A stretch of DNA of 64,000 nt from JACDER01 sp963717765 (lineage in GTDB: Bacteria > Actinomycetota > Thermoleophilia > Gaiellales > Gaiellaceae). The stretch lies in the NCBI GenBank assembly GCA_963717765.1, contig CAVQWX010000005.1:1-64000 (forward strand), read 5' to 3'. A program made the position numbers and the translations under genes. Positions within the stretch are counted from its first letter, which is position 1; each line of letters starts with the position of its first letter. This document shows, piece by piece, positions 44,329 through 52,018 of this stretch. The notes beneath the pieces were generated by a model, which worked only from the letters and a program-made list of their open reading frames with translations, made no database searches and was not told the DNA's origin.

Positions 44329-45059
44329 AGAAGTGGCCGTTCGTCGCCGCGGGCCTGGCCGGCGCGGGCTGGGCGTACTACAACGGACAGGCGCCGAAGC
44401 CGCAGGGCTTCGGGAAGACCTTCGTCGGCACTCCCGGCCGCGGCAACCTCCTCGCGCTGACCTACGACGACGGTCCGAACACCGCGTGGACCCCGGCGCT
44501 GCTGGACCTGCTCGACAGGTACGGCGCCAAGGCCACGTTCTTCACAATCGGGCGCTACGCGGAGGAGCAGCCGGAGCTTCTGCGCGAGGTGGCGGAGCGC
44601 GGCCACGCGATCGGAAACCACACCTATTCGCACGTGACCATGGCGCTTCACACCGACGCCACGATCAGGGAGGAGCTGCGTAAGACGACGGCCGCGATCG
44701 AAGCCGCCGGCGTCGAGATGGCGCGCCCGCTCGGCCGGCGTCTCATGCGGCCGCCCTACGGCCGCCGGCGGCCGGGGACGCTGCGGGTGCTGCGCGAGGA
44801 GGGGTATATCCCAATCACGTGGTCGGTCACGCTGTGGGACTGGAGCAAGCGGGTGACGACGGACAAGATCATGCGCAAGGCCGAGCGGCAGCTGCGCGGC
44901 GGCGACGTGATCCTGCTCCACGACGGCAGCAACACCCACATGGGCTACGACCGACACTGTTCCGTCGAGGCGACTGCGCGGATCCTCGAGCGCTGGAACG
45001 ACTACGACTTCGTGACGGTCCCCGAGATGATCGAGCGGACGGGGTTCACGTACCCGTAG
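44325..45059 (+). CDS. Polysaccharide deacetylase (NodB, CE4)
   Basis: A 244-aa protein with an N-terminal membrane anchor or signal and a NodB domain. Motif 1 LTYDDGP (D48, D49), motif 2 HAIGNHTYSHV, motif 3 RLMRPPYGRR, motif 4 ITWSVTLWDW and motif 5 VILLHDGS are intact. Removes N-acetyl groups from a glycan or acts on a glycolipid. GGAGGCGAAGCG precedes ATG; overlaps the previous stop (ATGA). Confidence 0.9.
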   Translation: MKKWPFVAAGLAGAGWAYYNGQAPKPQGFGKTFVGTPGRGNLLALTYDDGPNTAWTPALLDLLDRYGAKATFFTIGRYAEEQPELLREVAERGHAIGNHTYSHVTMALHTDATIREELRKTTAAIEAAGVEMARPLGRRLMRPPYGRRRPGTLRVLREEGYIPITWSVTLWDWSKRVTTDKIMRKAERQLRGGDVILLHDGSNTHMGYDRHCSVEATARILERWNDYDFVTVPEMIERTGFTYP

Positions 45060-45882
45060 GCGAGGCTTCCTCGGCGTGGTCGGGTGCCCCGCCGATCAGG
45101 TCCGAGAAGGCGCGCTCGAAGCGGCCCCACCGACCCTCCGTGAAGCGGTACGTGCTTCGCTCGAGCTTGCGCGCGCGGCGCTCCGCCGCTTGCCCGCTCC
45201 CCTTGCGTGGGCTGTAGAACCAGCGGGCCCACGGCGAGCCGGGCTTGGCCAGCCGGCAGGCCGAGATGATCCCGACGGGCAGGAAGACGAACCCCATGAC
45301 GGCAAGGAACGGTTTCTTCTTCAGGAGCACGATGATCGCGACGGCGAGGCTGATCATCAGGATGATCCACAGGTTCACGCGGTACTGGCTGTTCTCGACG
45401 ACCCAGTCGGAGGCGTTGCTGTTCTTCGGTTTCGCCTGGCCGGCGTTCGTGAACGGAGAGGCCATGACCAGCACCGCTCCGGCGCCGGCTGCTCCGAGCA
45501 GGATCGCGTCGATCGACGTTCGCCCCTCCTCGGACCAGTAGACGTCCTTCAGGTGGAAGATCATCGCGAACTCGTCGAGCGTCAGCGCGAGCCCCGTGCC
45601 GAAGAGGATGGCGGAGACGTTGTAGACGCTCTCCTCGTAGTTGAACTGCGTGAACGAGAGCAGGCCGCCGATTCCCATGAGGATCACGCCGACCACGACG
45701 TGGTGGACGTGCACGCCCCCGCTCGAGGCGCTCCCCCAGCCGTGCTTGCGGGCGAGTCTCGTGTACAGGCGCGTGAGCGCGAACGTGATCAGGAACGCGA
45801 GGAAGACGAAGAGCAGCGCCTCCTTGTTGTCGTTGTAGATGTGCGTCTCGTAGCCGGGAATGAACCGGAACAGGTCCCCCAC
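45046..45882 (-). CDS. Conserved integral membrane protein
   Basis: A 278-aa protein with about six spans and a basic C-terminal tail. GGVHVHHVVVGVILMGIGGLL and TGLALTLDEFAMIFHLKDVY resemble actinobacterial uncharacterised integral membrane proteins, with buried His and Asp/Glu residues. GTG start. Convergent with the deacetylase gene (14-bp overlap). Confidence 0.72.
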   Translation of the reverse strand: MGDLFRFIPGYETHIYNDNKEALLFVFLAFLITFALTRLYTRLARKHGWGSASSGGVHVHHVVVGVILMGIGGLLSFTQFNYEESVYNVSAILFGTGLALTLDEFAMIFHLKDVYWSEEGRTSIDAILLGAAGAGAVLVMASPFTNAGQAKPKNSNASDWVVENSQYRVNLWIILMISLAVAIIVLLKKKPFLAVMGFVFLPVGIISACRLAKPGSPWARWFYSPRKGSGQAAERRARKLERSTYRFTEGRWGRFERAFSDLIGGAPDHAEEASPTGT

Positions 45883-45883
45883 G

Positions 45884-46138
45884 TCAGTACTCCTCGTTCT
45901 GCGGCGCCAGGTGGACGTAGGCGCCTTCCCGCACGACCGAGTAGAGAAGCGATCCGCACGCGGCGCGGCGCGCCCGGTTCTCGTCGGGCTCGCCGACGAC
46001 CATCAGGCGGTCCTCGCCGTCGGGGGGCGGAGCTTCTCGCGGCTCGATCCCCGCGAACGGCTTGAACGCCGAACCGGCCGCTGCACGGCAATTCGAGGAG
46101 CGGCAGTTCGCGGCGCAGAGGACCTCGGCAGCACTCGC
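45884..46138 (-). pseudogene. Remnant of a GFA-family protein
   Basis: The frame closes at TGA 45884-45886 and opens after an in-frame stop at 46139. It reads VLCAANCRSSNCRAAAGSAF, then KPFAGIEPRE and CGSLLYSVVREGAYVHLAP. This matches the middle of GFA proteins (Cys cluster, SAFKPFAGI, CGSLLYSVVR) but lacks the N-terminus, the usual C-terminal segment and any start codon. It is a decayed copy, 1 bp before the downstream membrane protein gene. Confidence 0.6.
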
Positions 46139-46474
46139 TCACTCATTCTCTTGGACACGTTACTCCGAATGGGTACTTTGCACATTCATCCCGTCCGGGT
46201 GAAGCAGGAGAATTTCCTCCAGCGGCCACCTGGAACGTCGTTCAGCAAGTCCGACGCAGCCCTCGGGGTGGAACCCCAATGCACCAGCCCGCCGAAAACG
46301 CCGTTGTTTGCGCTCCAGCAACGCGGCGAACGCCGGCCACATCGATTCATCGAGAGCCTTGACCGTTTAGTCGTGCCCCACTATGAACGCCAGCCCAGTT
46401 GGGGCACGCCGGAGAGCTCTGCACGCTCGATTCCGCCGGACTAGAGTGCTCCCAACCGACGAGGAGGTCTTGAG
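46139..46474. other. Gene-poor interval with one weak 60-aa frame
   Basis: No convincing gene. A minus-strand frame at 46160-46342 gives a 60-aa peptide (FAALLERKQRRFRRAGALGF) without a ribosome-binding site; it may be a gene remnant. The rightward promoter of the next gene must lie near 46400-46460. Confidence 0.4.
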
Positions 46475-46759
46475 ATGGCATTCGCACGCGTAGTGACGTT
46501 CGACGGCGTGACCAAGGATCGGGTGGAGCAGATGAAGGGCGAGATGGAGAGCGGACAGCCGCCGGAAGGGCTGAACGCGACCGAGGTCATCATCCTCCAC
46601 GACGCCGACAGCGAGAAGTCGATGGCGGTCGTTTTCTTCGACACAGAAGACGACTACCGGCGCGGGGACGAGATCCTCGGCTCGATGCCGACCGACGACA
46701 CTCCGGGCACCCGGACGGGCGTCCAGAAGTACGACGTCGCAATCCGCATGACGCCGTAG
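46475..46759 (+). CDS. Small ABM-like (dimeric alpha-beta barrel) protein
   Basis: A 94-aa protein (FARVVTFDGVTKDRVEQMKG, then EVIILHDADSEKSMAVVFFD and TEDDYRRGDEIL). The alternation of strand, helix and a central heavy-hydrophobic strand fits the antibiotic-biosynthesis-monooxygenase-like fold. GAGGAGG precedes the ATG. Function unknown. Confidence 0.72.
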   Translation: MAFARVVTFDGVTKDRVEQMKGEMESGQPPEGLNATEVIILHDADSEKSMAVVFFDTEDDYRRGDEILGSMPTDDTPGTRTGVQKYDVAIRMTP

Positions 46760-47071
46760 CGGCTCCGCGCGGGCGCAGCGGCGCTGGGCCTGGTCACGGT
46801 CGGCCTCGCCGCTGCGCCCGTGTTCGGGGCCACGCCGCCTGAACAGGAGCTGGCCGACCGGTACGCCCCGGTCCTCGTCTTCCAGGAACAGGCGGACGAG
46901 TGCGGCGGCGGAGAGCCGTACCGGCCCGTGTGGTCGCGCGGACGAACTCGTGTGTGTTCGCGTTCACCTACCCCTACGTCGGGATAGCAACGACGCTTCT
47001 CTACTACGACCTGCTCCAGAGCAGGCCGGCGGAAGAGCCGAGCCTGCAGCCGGGCGCAAGTATCCTGAGGC
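46760..47071 (+). pseudogene. Internally deleted Vps62-like gene
   Basis: The first part, right after the preceding TAG, reads a signal-like segment and LADRYAPVLVFQEQADECGG then GEPYRPV, matching LAARFAPVVRLVAQTEACGP and GEPYRPL of the 5420-7348 protein. From about 46943, in another frame, FAFTYPYVGIATTLLYYDL matches that protein's C-terminal span (MPFVALTTTYVYLDARV). About 500 residues between are missing. The remnant ends 6 bp before tRNA-Val. Confidence 0.65.
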
Positions 47072-47076
47072 GACAG

Positions 47077-47149
47077 GGGCGGTTAGCTCAGCTGGGAGAG
47101 CGCCTGCCTTACAAGCAGGAGGTCGCTGGTTCGAGCCCGGCACCGCCCA
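47077..47149 (+). tRNA. tRNA-Val (anticodon TAC), integration target
   Basis: A 73-nt cloverleaf: acceptor GGGCGGT/ACCGCCC, D arm GCTC..GAGC, anticodon loop CTTACAA between CCTGC and GCAGG, T arm CTGGTTCGAGCCCGG. Its last 44 nt are repeated exactly at 60588-60631, so the element kept the tRNA functional. Confidence 0.95.
47106..47149 (+). repeat. attL: 44-bp direct repeat within tRNA-Val
   Basis: From the 3' side of the anticodon stem start (GCCTTACAAGCAGG...) to the discriminator base. Identical to 60588-60631; the flanking bases differ on both sides (T versus C at left, A versus T at right). Confidence 0.93.
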
Positions 47150-47155
47150 ACAGAG

Positions 47156-47181
47156 AAAAGCCCTGCTAACGCAGGGCTTTT
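47156..47181 (+). terminator. Intrinsic terminator just inside the element
   Basis: AAAAGCCCTGC, loop TAAC, GCAGGGCTTTT: an 11-bp perfect stem with a T-run. It ends the tRNA-Val transcript and insulates the element. Confidence 0.85.
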
Positions 47182-47586
47182 ACTTTCACAGTGGACCGGC
47201 CTTTGGTGCGCGTCCGGGCGAGTTGGAACGGTTTTGGAACGATCCAACAGCCCAGGACCGGCGCGTCTAATAGCCCGCCGAGAACTGAGGCGGGGGAGTG
47301 GCAGATCTGCAACCGCCCTCCCTCGACGGCTGTTGCGGGTGAGGTAGCAGTACCGGCGGTCTTTACCCGACCCTTTTTGCGGACCAACGCGGCAGAGGGA
47401 AGGTTGGCGGCCTGAGTTCCAGCTCAGGCCGCCGGCGGTGGATACCGCGCCGAGCAGGAAGAGGCGCGCGGGGGAGTGTACGCCCTCGCAAGGACGTCCG
47501 ACCCCCTCCCTACCGTGCTTGCCAGCCCTCCGCGCTGTGGAGCCGTTCCAGCGGCGAGCGGGGGAATCGAGCAGGAAGGAAGGGCA
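47182..47586. other. Left-end non-coding region of the element
   Basis: No gene is supported. It holds paired TTGGAACG motifs (47223-47241) and a perfect hairpin, GGCGGCCTGAG (47406-47416), 6-nt loop, CTCAGGCCGCC (47423-47433). It probably contains integrase arm sites and the leader of the YegP-like gene. Confidence 0.5.
47223..47241 (+). repeat. Candidate integrase arm-type sites, left end
   Basis: TTGGAACG at 47223-47230 and 47234-47241, starts 11 bp apart. The same pair occurs at 60465-60483 and inverted at 58743-58761. Lies about 75 bp inside attL. Confidence 0.65.
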
Positions 47587-47769
47587 ATGCCTTACTTCAC
47601 CATCGATCGCGCCAAGGATGGCTATCAGAGCCATTTCTGGGGCGACAACCACCGTCTCGTGTGGTGGACGCAGGTCTACGACGAGAAGGAAAGCGCGGAA
47701 CACGCCATCTGGCTGCTCCAGCGCTACGCAGCGGTGTCTCCGGTCTACGACCGGGCCAAGGCGGCCTAG
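47587..47769 (+). CDS. Small DUF1508/YegP-like protein
   Basis: A 60-aa protein (MPYFTIDRAKDGYQSHFWGD, then AEHAIWLLQRYAA). The strand-strand-helix pattern with a two-residue aromatic motif resembles the YegP/DUF1508 repeat. AGGAAGGAAGGG precedes ATG. First gene of the element, with a terminator hairpin after it. Function unknown. Confidence 0.6.
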   Translation: MPYFTIDRAKDGYQSHFWGDNHRLVWWTQVYDEKESAEHAIWLLQRYAAVSPVYDRAKAA

Positions 47770-47777
47770 CTGTGATG

Positions 47778-47809
47778 GACGAGCGGGGGCGGGCAAACGC
47801 CCCCTCGTC
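47778..47809 (+). terminator. Terminator after the YegP-like gene
   Basis: GACGAGCGGGGGCG pairs with CGCCCCCTCGTC, one bulged base, then ATTTAT. A 14-bp palindrome CCCTCCTAGGAGGG follows at about 47826-47839. Confidence 0.65.
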
Positions 47810-47862
47810 ATTTATCTCGTAATACCCTCCTAGGAGGGATTGGCGAAACGGCGGAAGGGCGC

Positions 47863-48345
47863 TCAAAAGATCGCTTCCTGCGCGCCGTAAGGCTCTGTAA
47901 TCGGGAACCCCGCGACCTCTGAGTACTTCACCAGATCCTTTGAATACGTGTGGAACTCGGTGGCACCGATGCTGCGCGCGGTGGCGAGGTGAACTGCGTC
48001 GCCGGGTTTCAGGCTGTACCCCTCCGCGAGAGCGCCACGAATCAGCGTCCGCGCGTCGCGGGCTACACCTTCGTGAAAGTCGATCAGCTTGACCGCGAAA
48101 CGGTCTGTCCAGAGCGCGTCGATCTGCTCCTCCGTCTGGGGGTCAAGCGCTTGGTCTTGCTTTTCGTGTACGGCAAAGGCCACCTCGACAAGGGTGTAGG
48201 TCGAGGTAACGACTTCGCGCGAGTGTTCAGGGTCTGAGCTTTCCGCGAGGAGCGCCTCGATTGTCGGGGCACGCTCCGGGTCGTCGTTGAGGTAGGAGAT
48301 GAAGACGCACGCGTCCCAATAGATGCGGCGCACGTCAGGAGGCAT
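47863..48345 (-). CDS. PIN-domain nuclease
   Basis: A 160-aa PIN protein. Acidic residues: D11 (IYWDACVFISYL), the glutamate of TLVEVAFAVH, the aspartate of KPGDAVHLATA, and TYSKDLVKYSE. Longer than typical VapC. It overlaps the upstream 251-aa gene by 11 bp; that protein is its likely partner or antitoxin, although it is far larger than normal antitoxins. Confidence 0.85.
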   Translation of the reverse strand: MPPDVRRIYWDACVFISYLNDDPERAPTIEALLAESSDPEHSREVVTSTYTLVEVAFAVHEKQDQALDPQTEEQIDALWTDRFAVKLIDFHEGVARDARTLIRGALAEGYSLKPGDAVHLATARSIGATEFHTYSKDLVKYSEVAGFPITEPYGAQEAIF

Positions 48346-49090
48346 CGCGTAGCTTTCTCACCGTCTCTTCGGGCGACGGGTCACCGTGGGCGCGCTTTAC
48401 AGCGCCACGCGCCTTCCGGTATTGCCCACGGGTGATCTCGTCAAGTAGTCGAACTGTCGTCACCTTTCGGACTGACACAGGGCGTCCGGTCGTCGGTTCA
48501 CGACTCACCCATCCCTCCACGACTGCGCGCCGGTCCCAAGCTCCTCGCATCGAATCTTCGCGTCCCGTTTCCAGGTAGCAGTAGACGGCTCGCCCAAAGA
48601 CGGAGTCGTACAGGACGAAGCGCAAGCCTCCCCGGCTCGTAAGCGTCTGTATGCGGCCCTCGACCGCGCCATAGGCCTGAAACTGTCGCTGCGTCTCCTG
48701 CCGGACAGTTGGGCTCACAATGGTGGCGGAGGTCTGAGGCGTTTCGAAGCGCACGGCCGTAACGCGGCCGTTTAGTAGGTCGGTAATCCGCCGAGCCGCT
48801 TTTTCTACTCGGCCTGAGTAGGGCAGCGGCTCCCCAGTTTCAAGACTGTGGCCGACGACGGCGTAGCCTCGCACCACGCGCTCAACCAGATCCTCCTCCT
48901 CCGCTTGCCCTACGAAAGTCATCGTTGCGCTACCAGCGTCGAGGTACTCGACAAACCACTCGGTTTGTTCCTTGCCGACGATTTCGGCCGCGAGCGAGTT
49001 CATCAGTGCCGCCAGTTCGGCTGACGCCGCCGCGAACTCTTCGAGCGAAACTTCGCCGCTGAGCGCGAGGGTGATGGTGTCGTTTGCCAC
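48335..49090 (-). CDS. 251-aa protein of unknown function, partner of the PIN nuclease
   Basis: GTG start at 49090 preceded by GGGGAGG. The N-terminal half is helical (EEFAAASAELAALMNSLAAE), the C-terminal half beta-rich (YGAVEGRIQTLTSRGGLRFV, VVEGWVSREPTTGRPVSVR). No known DNA-binding antitoxin domain is visible. It lies directly upstream of and overlaps the PIN gene, in antitoxin-first order, so it may neutralise or guide the nuclease (inference). Confidence 0.65.
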   Translation of the reverse strand: MANDTITLALSGEVSLEEFAAASAELAALMNSLAAEIVGKEQTEWFVEYLDAGSATMTFVGQAEEEDLVERVVRGYAVVGHSLETGEPLPYSGRVEKAARRITDLLNGRVTAVRFETPQTSATIVSPTVRQETQRQFQAYGAVEGRIQTLTSRGGLRFVLYDSVFGRAVYCYLETGREDSMRGAWDRRAVVEGWVSREPTTGRPVSVRKVTTVRLLDEITRGQYRKARGAVKRAHGDPSPEETVRKLRDAS

Positions 49091-49234
49091 GGTGACCTCC
49101 CCGGTCTGAGGCGGGCAGAACAGCCTATGCCGTCCGACCGGCCTTGTACAGTTTTCCCTGGAAATCCCGTGGAATGAAGGCTCCGGCGAGGTTGTTGCCT
49201 CCCGGAGCCGTGACCAAACGAGGTGTAGACTCGC

Positions 49235-49477
49235 TTGGCAGGATCGAAGGTACCACGGCGCTCGGTCGCCGCCGAAGTCGCCATCATCCTCGACTCTCCT
49301 GAAGTGGCCGCGCTGATCGCGGAGCTTGACGCGCTTCGGTGGACGGGTCGCAGGGGTTACGGAAGCCGAACGATGCTCGGCGCGTGTCCGCACGCGCGGG
49401 CGACCTGGGCGGCGGCGCTCGGCGGAAGCAACCTCGCGGCCGAGATTGCGAGACGCCGGGCACAATCAGAGCCATGA
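49235..49477 (+). pseudogene. Chimeric remnant: transposase N-terminus joined to a terminase-small-subunit-like tail
   Basis: One open frame from TTG 49235. The first 50 codons (VAIILDSPEVAALIAELDAL, RWTGRRGYGSRTML) resemble the start of an actinobacterial transposase. From about 49388 the frame reads PHARATWAAALGGSNLAAEI, shared with the terminase-like gene at 52191. Neither half is complete. Its TGA overlaps the next gene's ATG (ATGA). Confidence 0.5.
49388..49462 (+). repeat. Anchor 1, copy A
   Basis: 75 bp starting CCGCACGCGCGGGCGACCTG, nearly identical to 52467-52543 (two extra C in the other copy). Encodes the PHARATWAAALGGSN... tail. Confidence 0.8.
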
Positions 49478-49749
49478 GGAACGCAGCGGCTTTGGCGATG
49501 GTCGCGCTCTTGGTGCTCGCGCTCGCGGCGTGCGCCGGAGCCAAGAAGCTGACTGCTAGTCAGACGGCCGAGTGGATCGAGCGGCATAGCCCACCGAACG
49601 CCCACGTGCGGTGCGAGCCAGCGGAGTACGTCTGGGACTATCGATGCAGCCGCACCTACGGGGACAAGACGGACTGGATGGAGGTCAGCTTCTACAACGT
49701 GGATGCCCACAAGGTGACGGAGTCCAGCGACCCGGTGAACCACCTATGA
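49474..49749 (+). CDS. Small lipoprotein
   Basis: A 91-aa protein with a lipoprotein signal: MVALLVLALAACAGAKK, lipobox ending at the cysteine of LAAC. The mature part has two more cysteines (RCEPAEYVWDYRCSRTYG) and looks like a small secreted domain. ATG overlaps the upstream TGA. Located between anchors 1 and 2, so cargo of the element. Confidence 0.65.
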   Translation: MRNAAALAMVALLVLALAACAGAKKLTASQTAEWIERHSPPNAHVRCEPAEYVWDYRCSRTYGDKTDWMEVSFYNVDAHKVTESSDPVNHL

Positions 49750-50204
49750 ACGACGACCGCCGCGCCCTACTCGAAGCGCTCGCCTTCGGGGACGATCCGA
49801 AGGTGACTCCCTCCGACCGGCTCCGGGCGCTCGAACTGCTTCGCGCCGAGCATGGCGGCCAGGGCCGCCCGGACTTCTCGGACCTGACGGACGCCGAGCT
49901 GGACGCGGCTGAGGACGCCGACCTCTCCGCCGCCCTCGTTGACCTACTGCGGCAGGAGCTGGACGGGATCGAGCCTCCGCACCTGACCGCGGAGCTTTTC
50001 CCGGCTGGCCTGCCGCTGACCGTCGCCGCGCTGGCCGCCGAGCTGCAGCGCAGGGCCGAGGCACGAGCGCGCGAGCTGGCCGACTCCGAGCGCCTGGACG
50101 CGGAAGTGGAACGCCGAGCGCGGGAGCTTGCGGAGCGGATGTATCAAGACCGCGCTTTCCGCATCGTCCACGACGGCCCTGAGACGGCCTCTCCGCCCGA
50201 CTGA
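49746..50204 (+). CDS. Helical acidic protein of unknown function
   Basis: A 152-aa protein; the start DDRRALLEALAFGDDPKVTP, SDRLRALELLRAEH resembles N-terminal parts of phage small terminase or related proteins; the rest is a long charged helix (ELQRRAEARARELADSERLD). ATG overlaps the preceding TGA. Coupled to the lipoprotein gene. A further Cys-containing frame (SCPCCPVILNETTLRSGEML) follows at about 50257-50352 without a good start. Confidence 0.6.
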   Translation: MNDDRRALLEALAFGDDPKVTPSDRLRALELLRAEHGGQGRPDFSDLTDAELDAAEDADLSAALVDLLRQELDGIEPPHLTAELFPAGLPLTVAALAAELQRRAEARARELADSERLDAEVERRARELAERMYQDRAFRIVHDGPETASPPD

Positions 50205-50342
50205 GGCCGTCGCGCCCTTCGCTGTCGCAACCAGGACGGCCTTCGCGCGGTGGAGACGGTTGACCTCCTGTCCCTGCTGCCCGGTGATCCTGAATGAGAC
50301 CACGCTGCGCTCGGGCGAAATGCTGGTGTGTTCCGCTGGCGA

Positions 50343-50774
50343 TCAGCCGTAACGAACCCGAACGCGGCAGCCGCTGCCGGGCGAAACCCGCACGATTGCG
50401 GAGACGACGTGGCGCGCTCGAACACGGAATCGCTTTGAGCATTTATCTACCGGCGCTCCTAGATTGCTGCAGTTGGCATCGCATGGGCGCTGGTAGCTGA
50501 TGAGCCGATAGCGGCCGGGACCGAGGGTGAATCCGGCCTGCCCTGTGTCGCCAAAAACGCTCTCAGCGATGCGATTCCCGGACCGGTTGAGGATCCGCGC
50601 ATAGCCGACCGAGCCTTCGATCCGAGTCACACTGCCGACGAAGTGCTCGGTTACGAGCACATTCGCTGGCAGCTGGGAACTGTTCCTCGCTGCGTCAGCG
50701 CCGCCGGACGAGAGCGCTGCTGTACCCAGGCCGACGCCGAGTACCGCCGAAGCAATCGCGACCTTCGCGAGCAT
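50343..50774 (-). CDS. Secreted protein of unknown function
   Basis: A 143-aa protein. ATG at 50774 has GAGGGGG upstream and starts a signal peptide (LAKVAIASAVLGVGLGTAAL). The mature domain contains four conserved-looking cysteines (YQRPCDANCSNLGAPVDKCS) and a beta-rich tail. The frame is open further upstream, but without a ribosome-binding site. Its upstream region is anchor 2, copy A. Confidence 0.62.
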   Translation of the reverse strand: MLAKVAIASAVLGVGLGTAALSSGGADAARNSSQLPANVLVTEHFVGSVTRIEGSVGYARILNRSGNRIAESVFGDTGQAGFTLGPGRYRLISYQRPCDANCSNLGAPVDKCSKRFRVRARHVVSAIVRVSPGSGCRVRVRYG

Positions 50775-50778
50775 GAGA

Positions 50779-50867
50779 CCCCCTCGTTTCCTGGTTTGAC
50801 GAGATACTAGTTCCATCGCTATTTTAGACACCGCAACCGCACACTGTCGTCCCGCCCCCGCGGGCCG
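50779..50867 (+). repeat. Anchor 2, copy A
   Basis: 89 bp related to 52717-52799 (shared blocks include TAGACACCGCAACCGCAC and TGTCGTCCCGCC). On the plus strand it could encode LDTATAHCRP, continued by a helical frame (GQLVQDAQRLEDLLSGAAAE) to 50973, perhaps the tail of a phage protein. Confidence 0.75.
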
Positions 50868-50996
50868 CTACCGGCACGCTCTCAAAGGCCAGCTCGTCCA
50901 AGACGCGCAGCGGCTAGAGGACTTACTCAGCGGCGCAGCCGCCGAGGTCGTGACGCTACGGGCTGTCGCGTGACAGGCGGTGTAGCCTGTGTGAGG

Positions 50997-51395
50997 ATGC
51001 GCACGCTTGCAGTCTGCGTGGGGGTTGTGCTGATCGCGGGCGCGACGGCGGCCGGTATCTACCTCGGTGCGCGCAGTGAGAACCATGCGCAACACGCCGC
51101 GACGCCCCCTGTCCAGTTCGGCCCGCCGCTCAGCTCGCTCGTGCGCAAGCGCCAGCTCGGCAGGCCGGTGCCGACACGCCAAACCCTGCTCGCGCTTGGT
51201 ACTCCTAGTGTTGGCATCCGAGTTCGCTGGATCAAGCTCAGTCCGACGTGCAGCGTGCCCGGCGCGCCGAGCGTGCCAGTTCACATGGAGCCGATGCCAC
51301 GCGGGACAGGGTGCGCGCGCTTCGGTTTTCCCTCAGCTGGCGCAAAAACTGGCGCAAAGGGCCGGAAGGCCGCACGGTTGAGCCAAATCGGCTGA
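50997..51395 (+). CDS. Membrane-anchored small protein
   Basis: A 132-aa protein with an N-terminal anchor (LAVCVGVVLIAGATAAGIYL) and a basic extracytoplasmic part with two cysteines. ATG at 50997 follows GTGAGG. The 3' end runs into a tRNA-like sequence, so the natural C-terminus may have been altered by recombination. Confidence 0.5.
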   Translation: MRTLAVCVGVVLIAGATAAGIYLGARSENHAQHAATPPVQFGPPLSSLVRKRQLGRPVPTRQTLLALGTPSVGIRVRWIKLSPTCSVPGAPSVPVHMEPMPRGTGCARFGFPSAGAKTGAKGRKAARLSQIG

Positions 51396-51439
51396 GTCTC
51401 GAAAACCGGTGGTTGCAGGTTCGAGTCCTGCCGCCCCTG
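51396..51439 (+). other. tRNA 3'-half-like fragment, possible relic att site
   Basis: A possible anticodon loop CTCGAAA (51398-51404), stem ACCGG, a perfect T arm GCAGG-TTCGAGT-CCTGC (51415-51431) and CGCCCCT as acceptor strand. No 5' half is present. A hairpin ACCCGC-TCAG-GCGGGT (51448-51463) follows. It resembles the 3' tRNA piece left by integration of an element into another tRNA gene. Confidence 0.5.
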
Positions 51440-51595
51440 TAGGAAAGACCCGCTCAGGCGGGTTTCGAACCGTGTCCTAAACCGCGCCGAAGTGTCGAGC
51501 GTAGTCCGCACGCATGAGCGCTGGACTGGCCGCGTGAGTCCCATGCAGACTGGGTAAAACTCACCCTTGACAAACTCTCTGAGCGCCTCGAAGCT

Positions 51596-52018
51596 GTGAC
51601 GAAGAAAATGCGCGCCCCGTTACGTCATCTGATTCTGGTTCTCGGGGTCTTGGCCCTTGTCGGAGCGGCTTGCGGATCCTCTGCGAGCGTGGAAGTGCCC
51701 ACGTGGTTGAAGGACAACGCGTTGAGTCTGAAGGCGCGTCTTGGAGATTCGAAGGCGACGATCTCGTATGTCCTCGGCTCGTATCCGATCGCGATCGTCC
51801 ATGGGCATCTCACGTGCGTCCTCGACTGCAGTCCTCCACCGCTGAGGAACCGAAAGCAACCATCCCCAGTGACTGGCTCGACGGCGGCCGAGCGTTACGA
51901 CGGTCGGACGCACCAATACACGATCTTGACGATCTCAAAGCACGGTGTGGAGGAAACCGTGCAGGACCTCTGCGAGCACTTCGGACCACAATGCGCGAGC
52001 GGCGGTCCGTCTAGCTGA
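51596..52018 (+). CDS. Lipoprotein of unknown function
   Basis: A 140-aa protein with a lipoprotein signal (LILVLGVLALVGAACGSSAS; lipobox GAAC). The mature part has three cysteines (LTCVLDCSPP, DLCEHFGPQC) and no known domain. Start GTG 51596 or ATG 51608. TTGACA at about 51567 may be the -35 element. Confidence 0.6.
   Translation: MTKKMRAPLRHLILVLGVLALVGAACGSSASVEVPTWLKDNALSLKARLGDSKATISYVLGSYPIAIVHGHLTCVLDCSPPPLRNRKQPSPVTGSTAAERYDGRTHQYTILTISKHGVEETVQDLCEHFGPQCASGGPSS

Noticed and set aside
46160..46342. 60-aa minus-strand frame
   Set aside because: No ribosome-binding site and no recognised homology; left as a note in the interval entry.
50832..50973. Plus frame RYRHALKGQLVQDAQRLE after anchor 2
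   Set aside because: Protein-like but lacks a start codon; described within the anchor 2 repeat.
51281..51544. Minus frame with QDSNLQPPVFETQ
   Set aside because: This peptide arises from antisense reading of tRNA 3' sequence; it is not a protein gene, but it pointed to the tRNA fragment.
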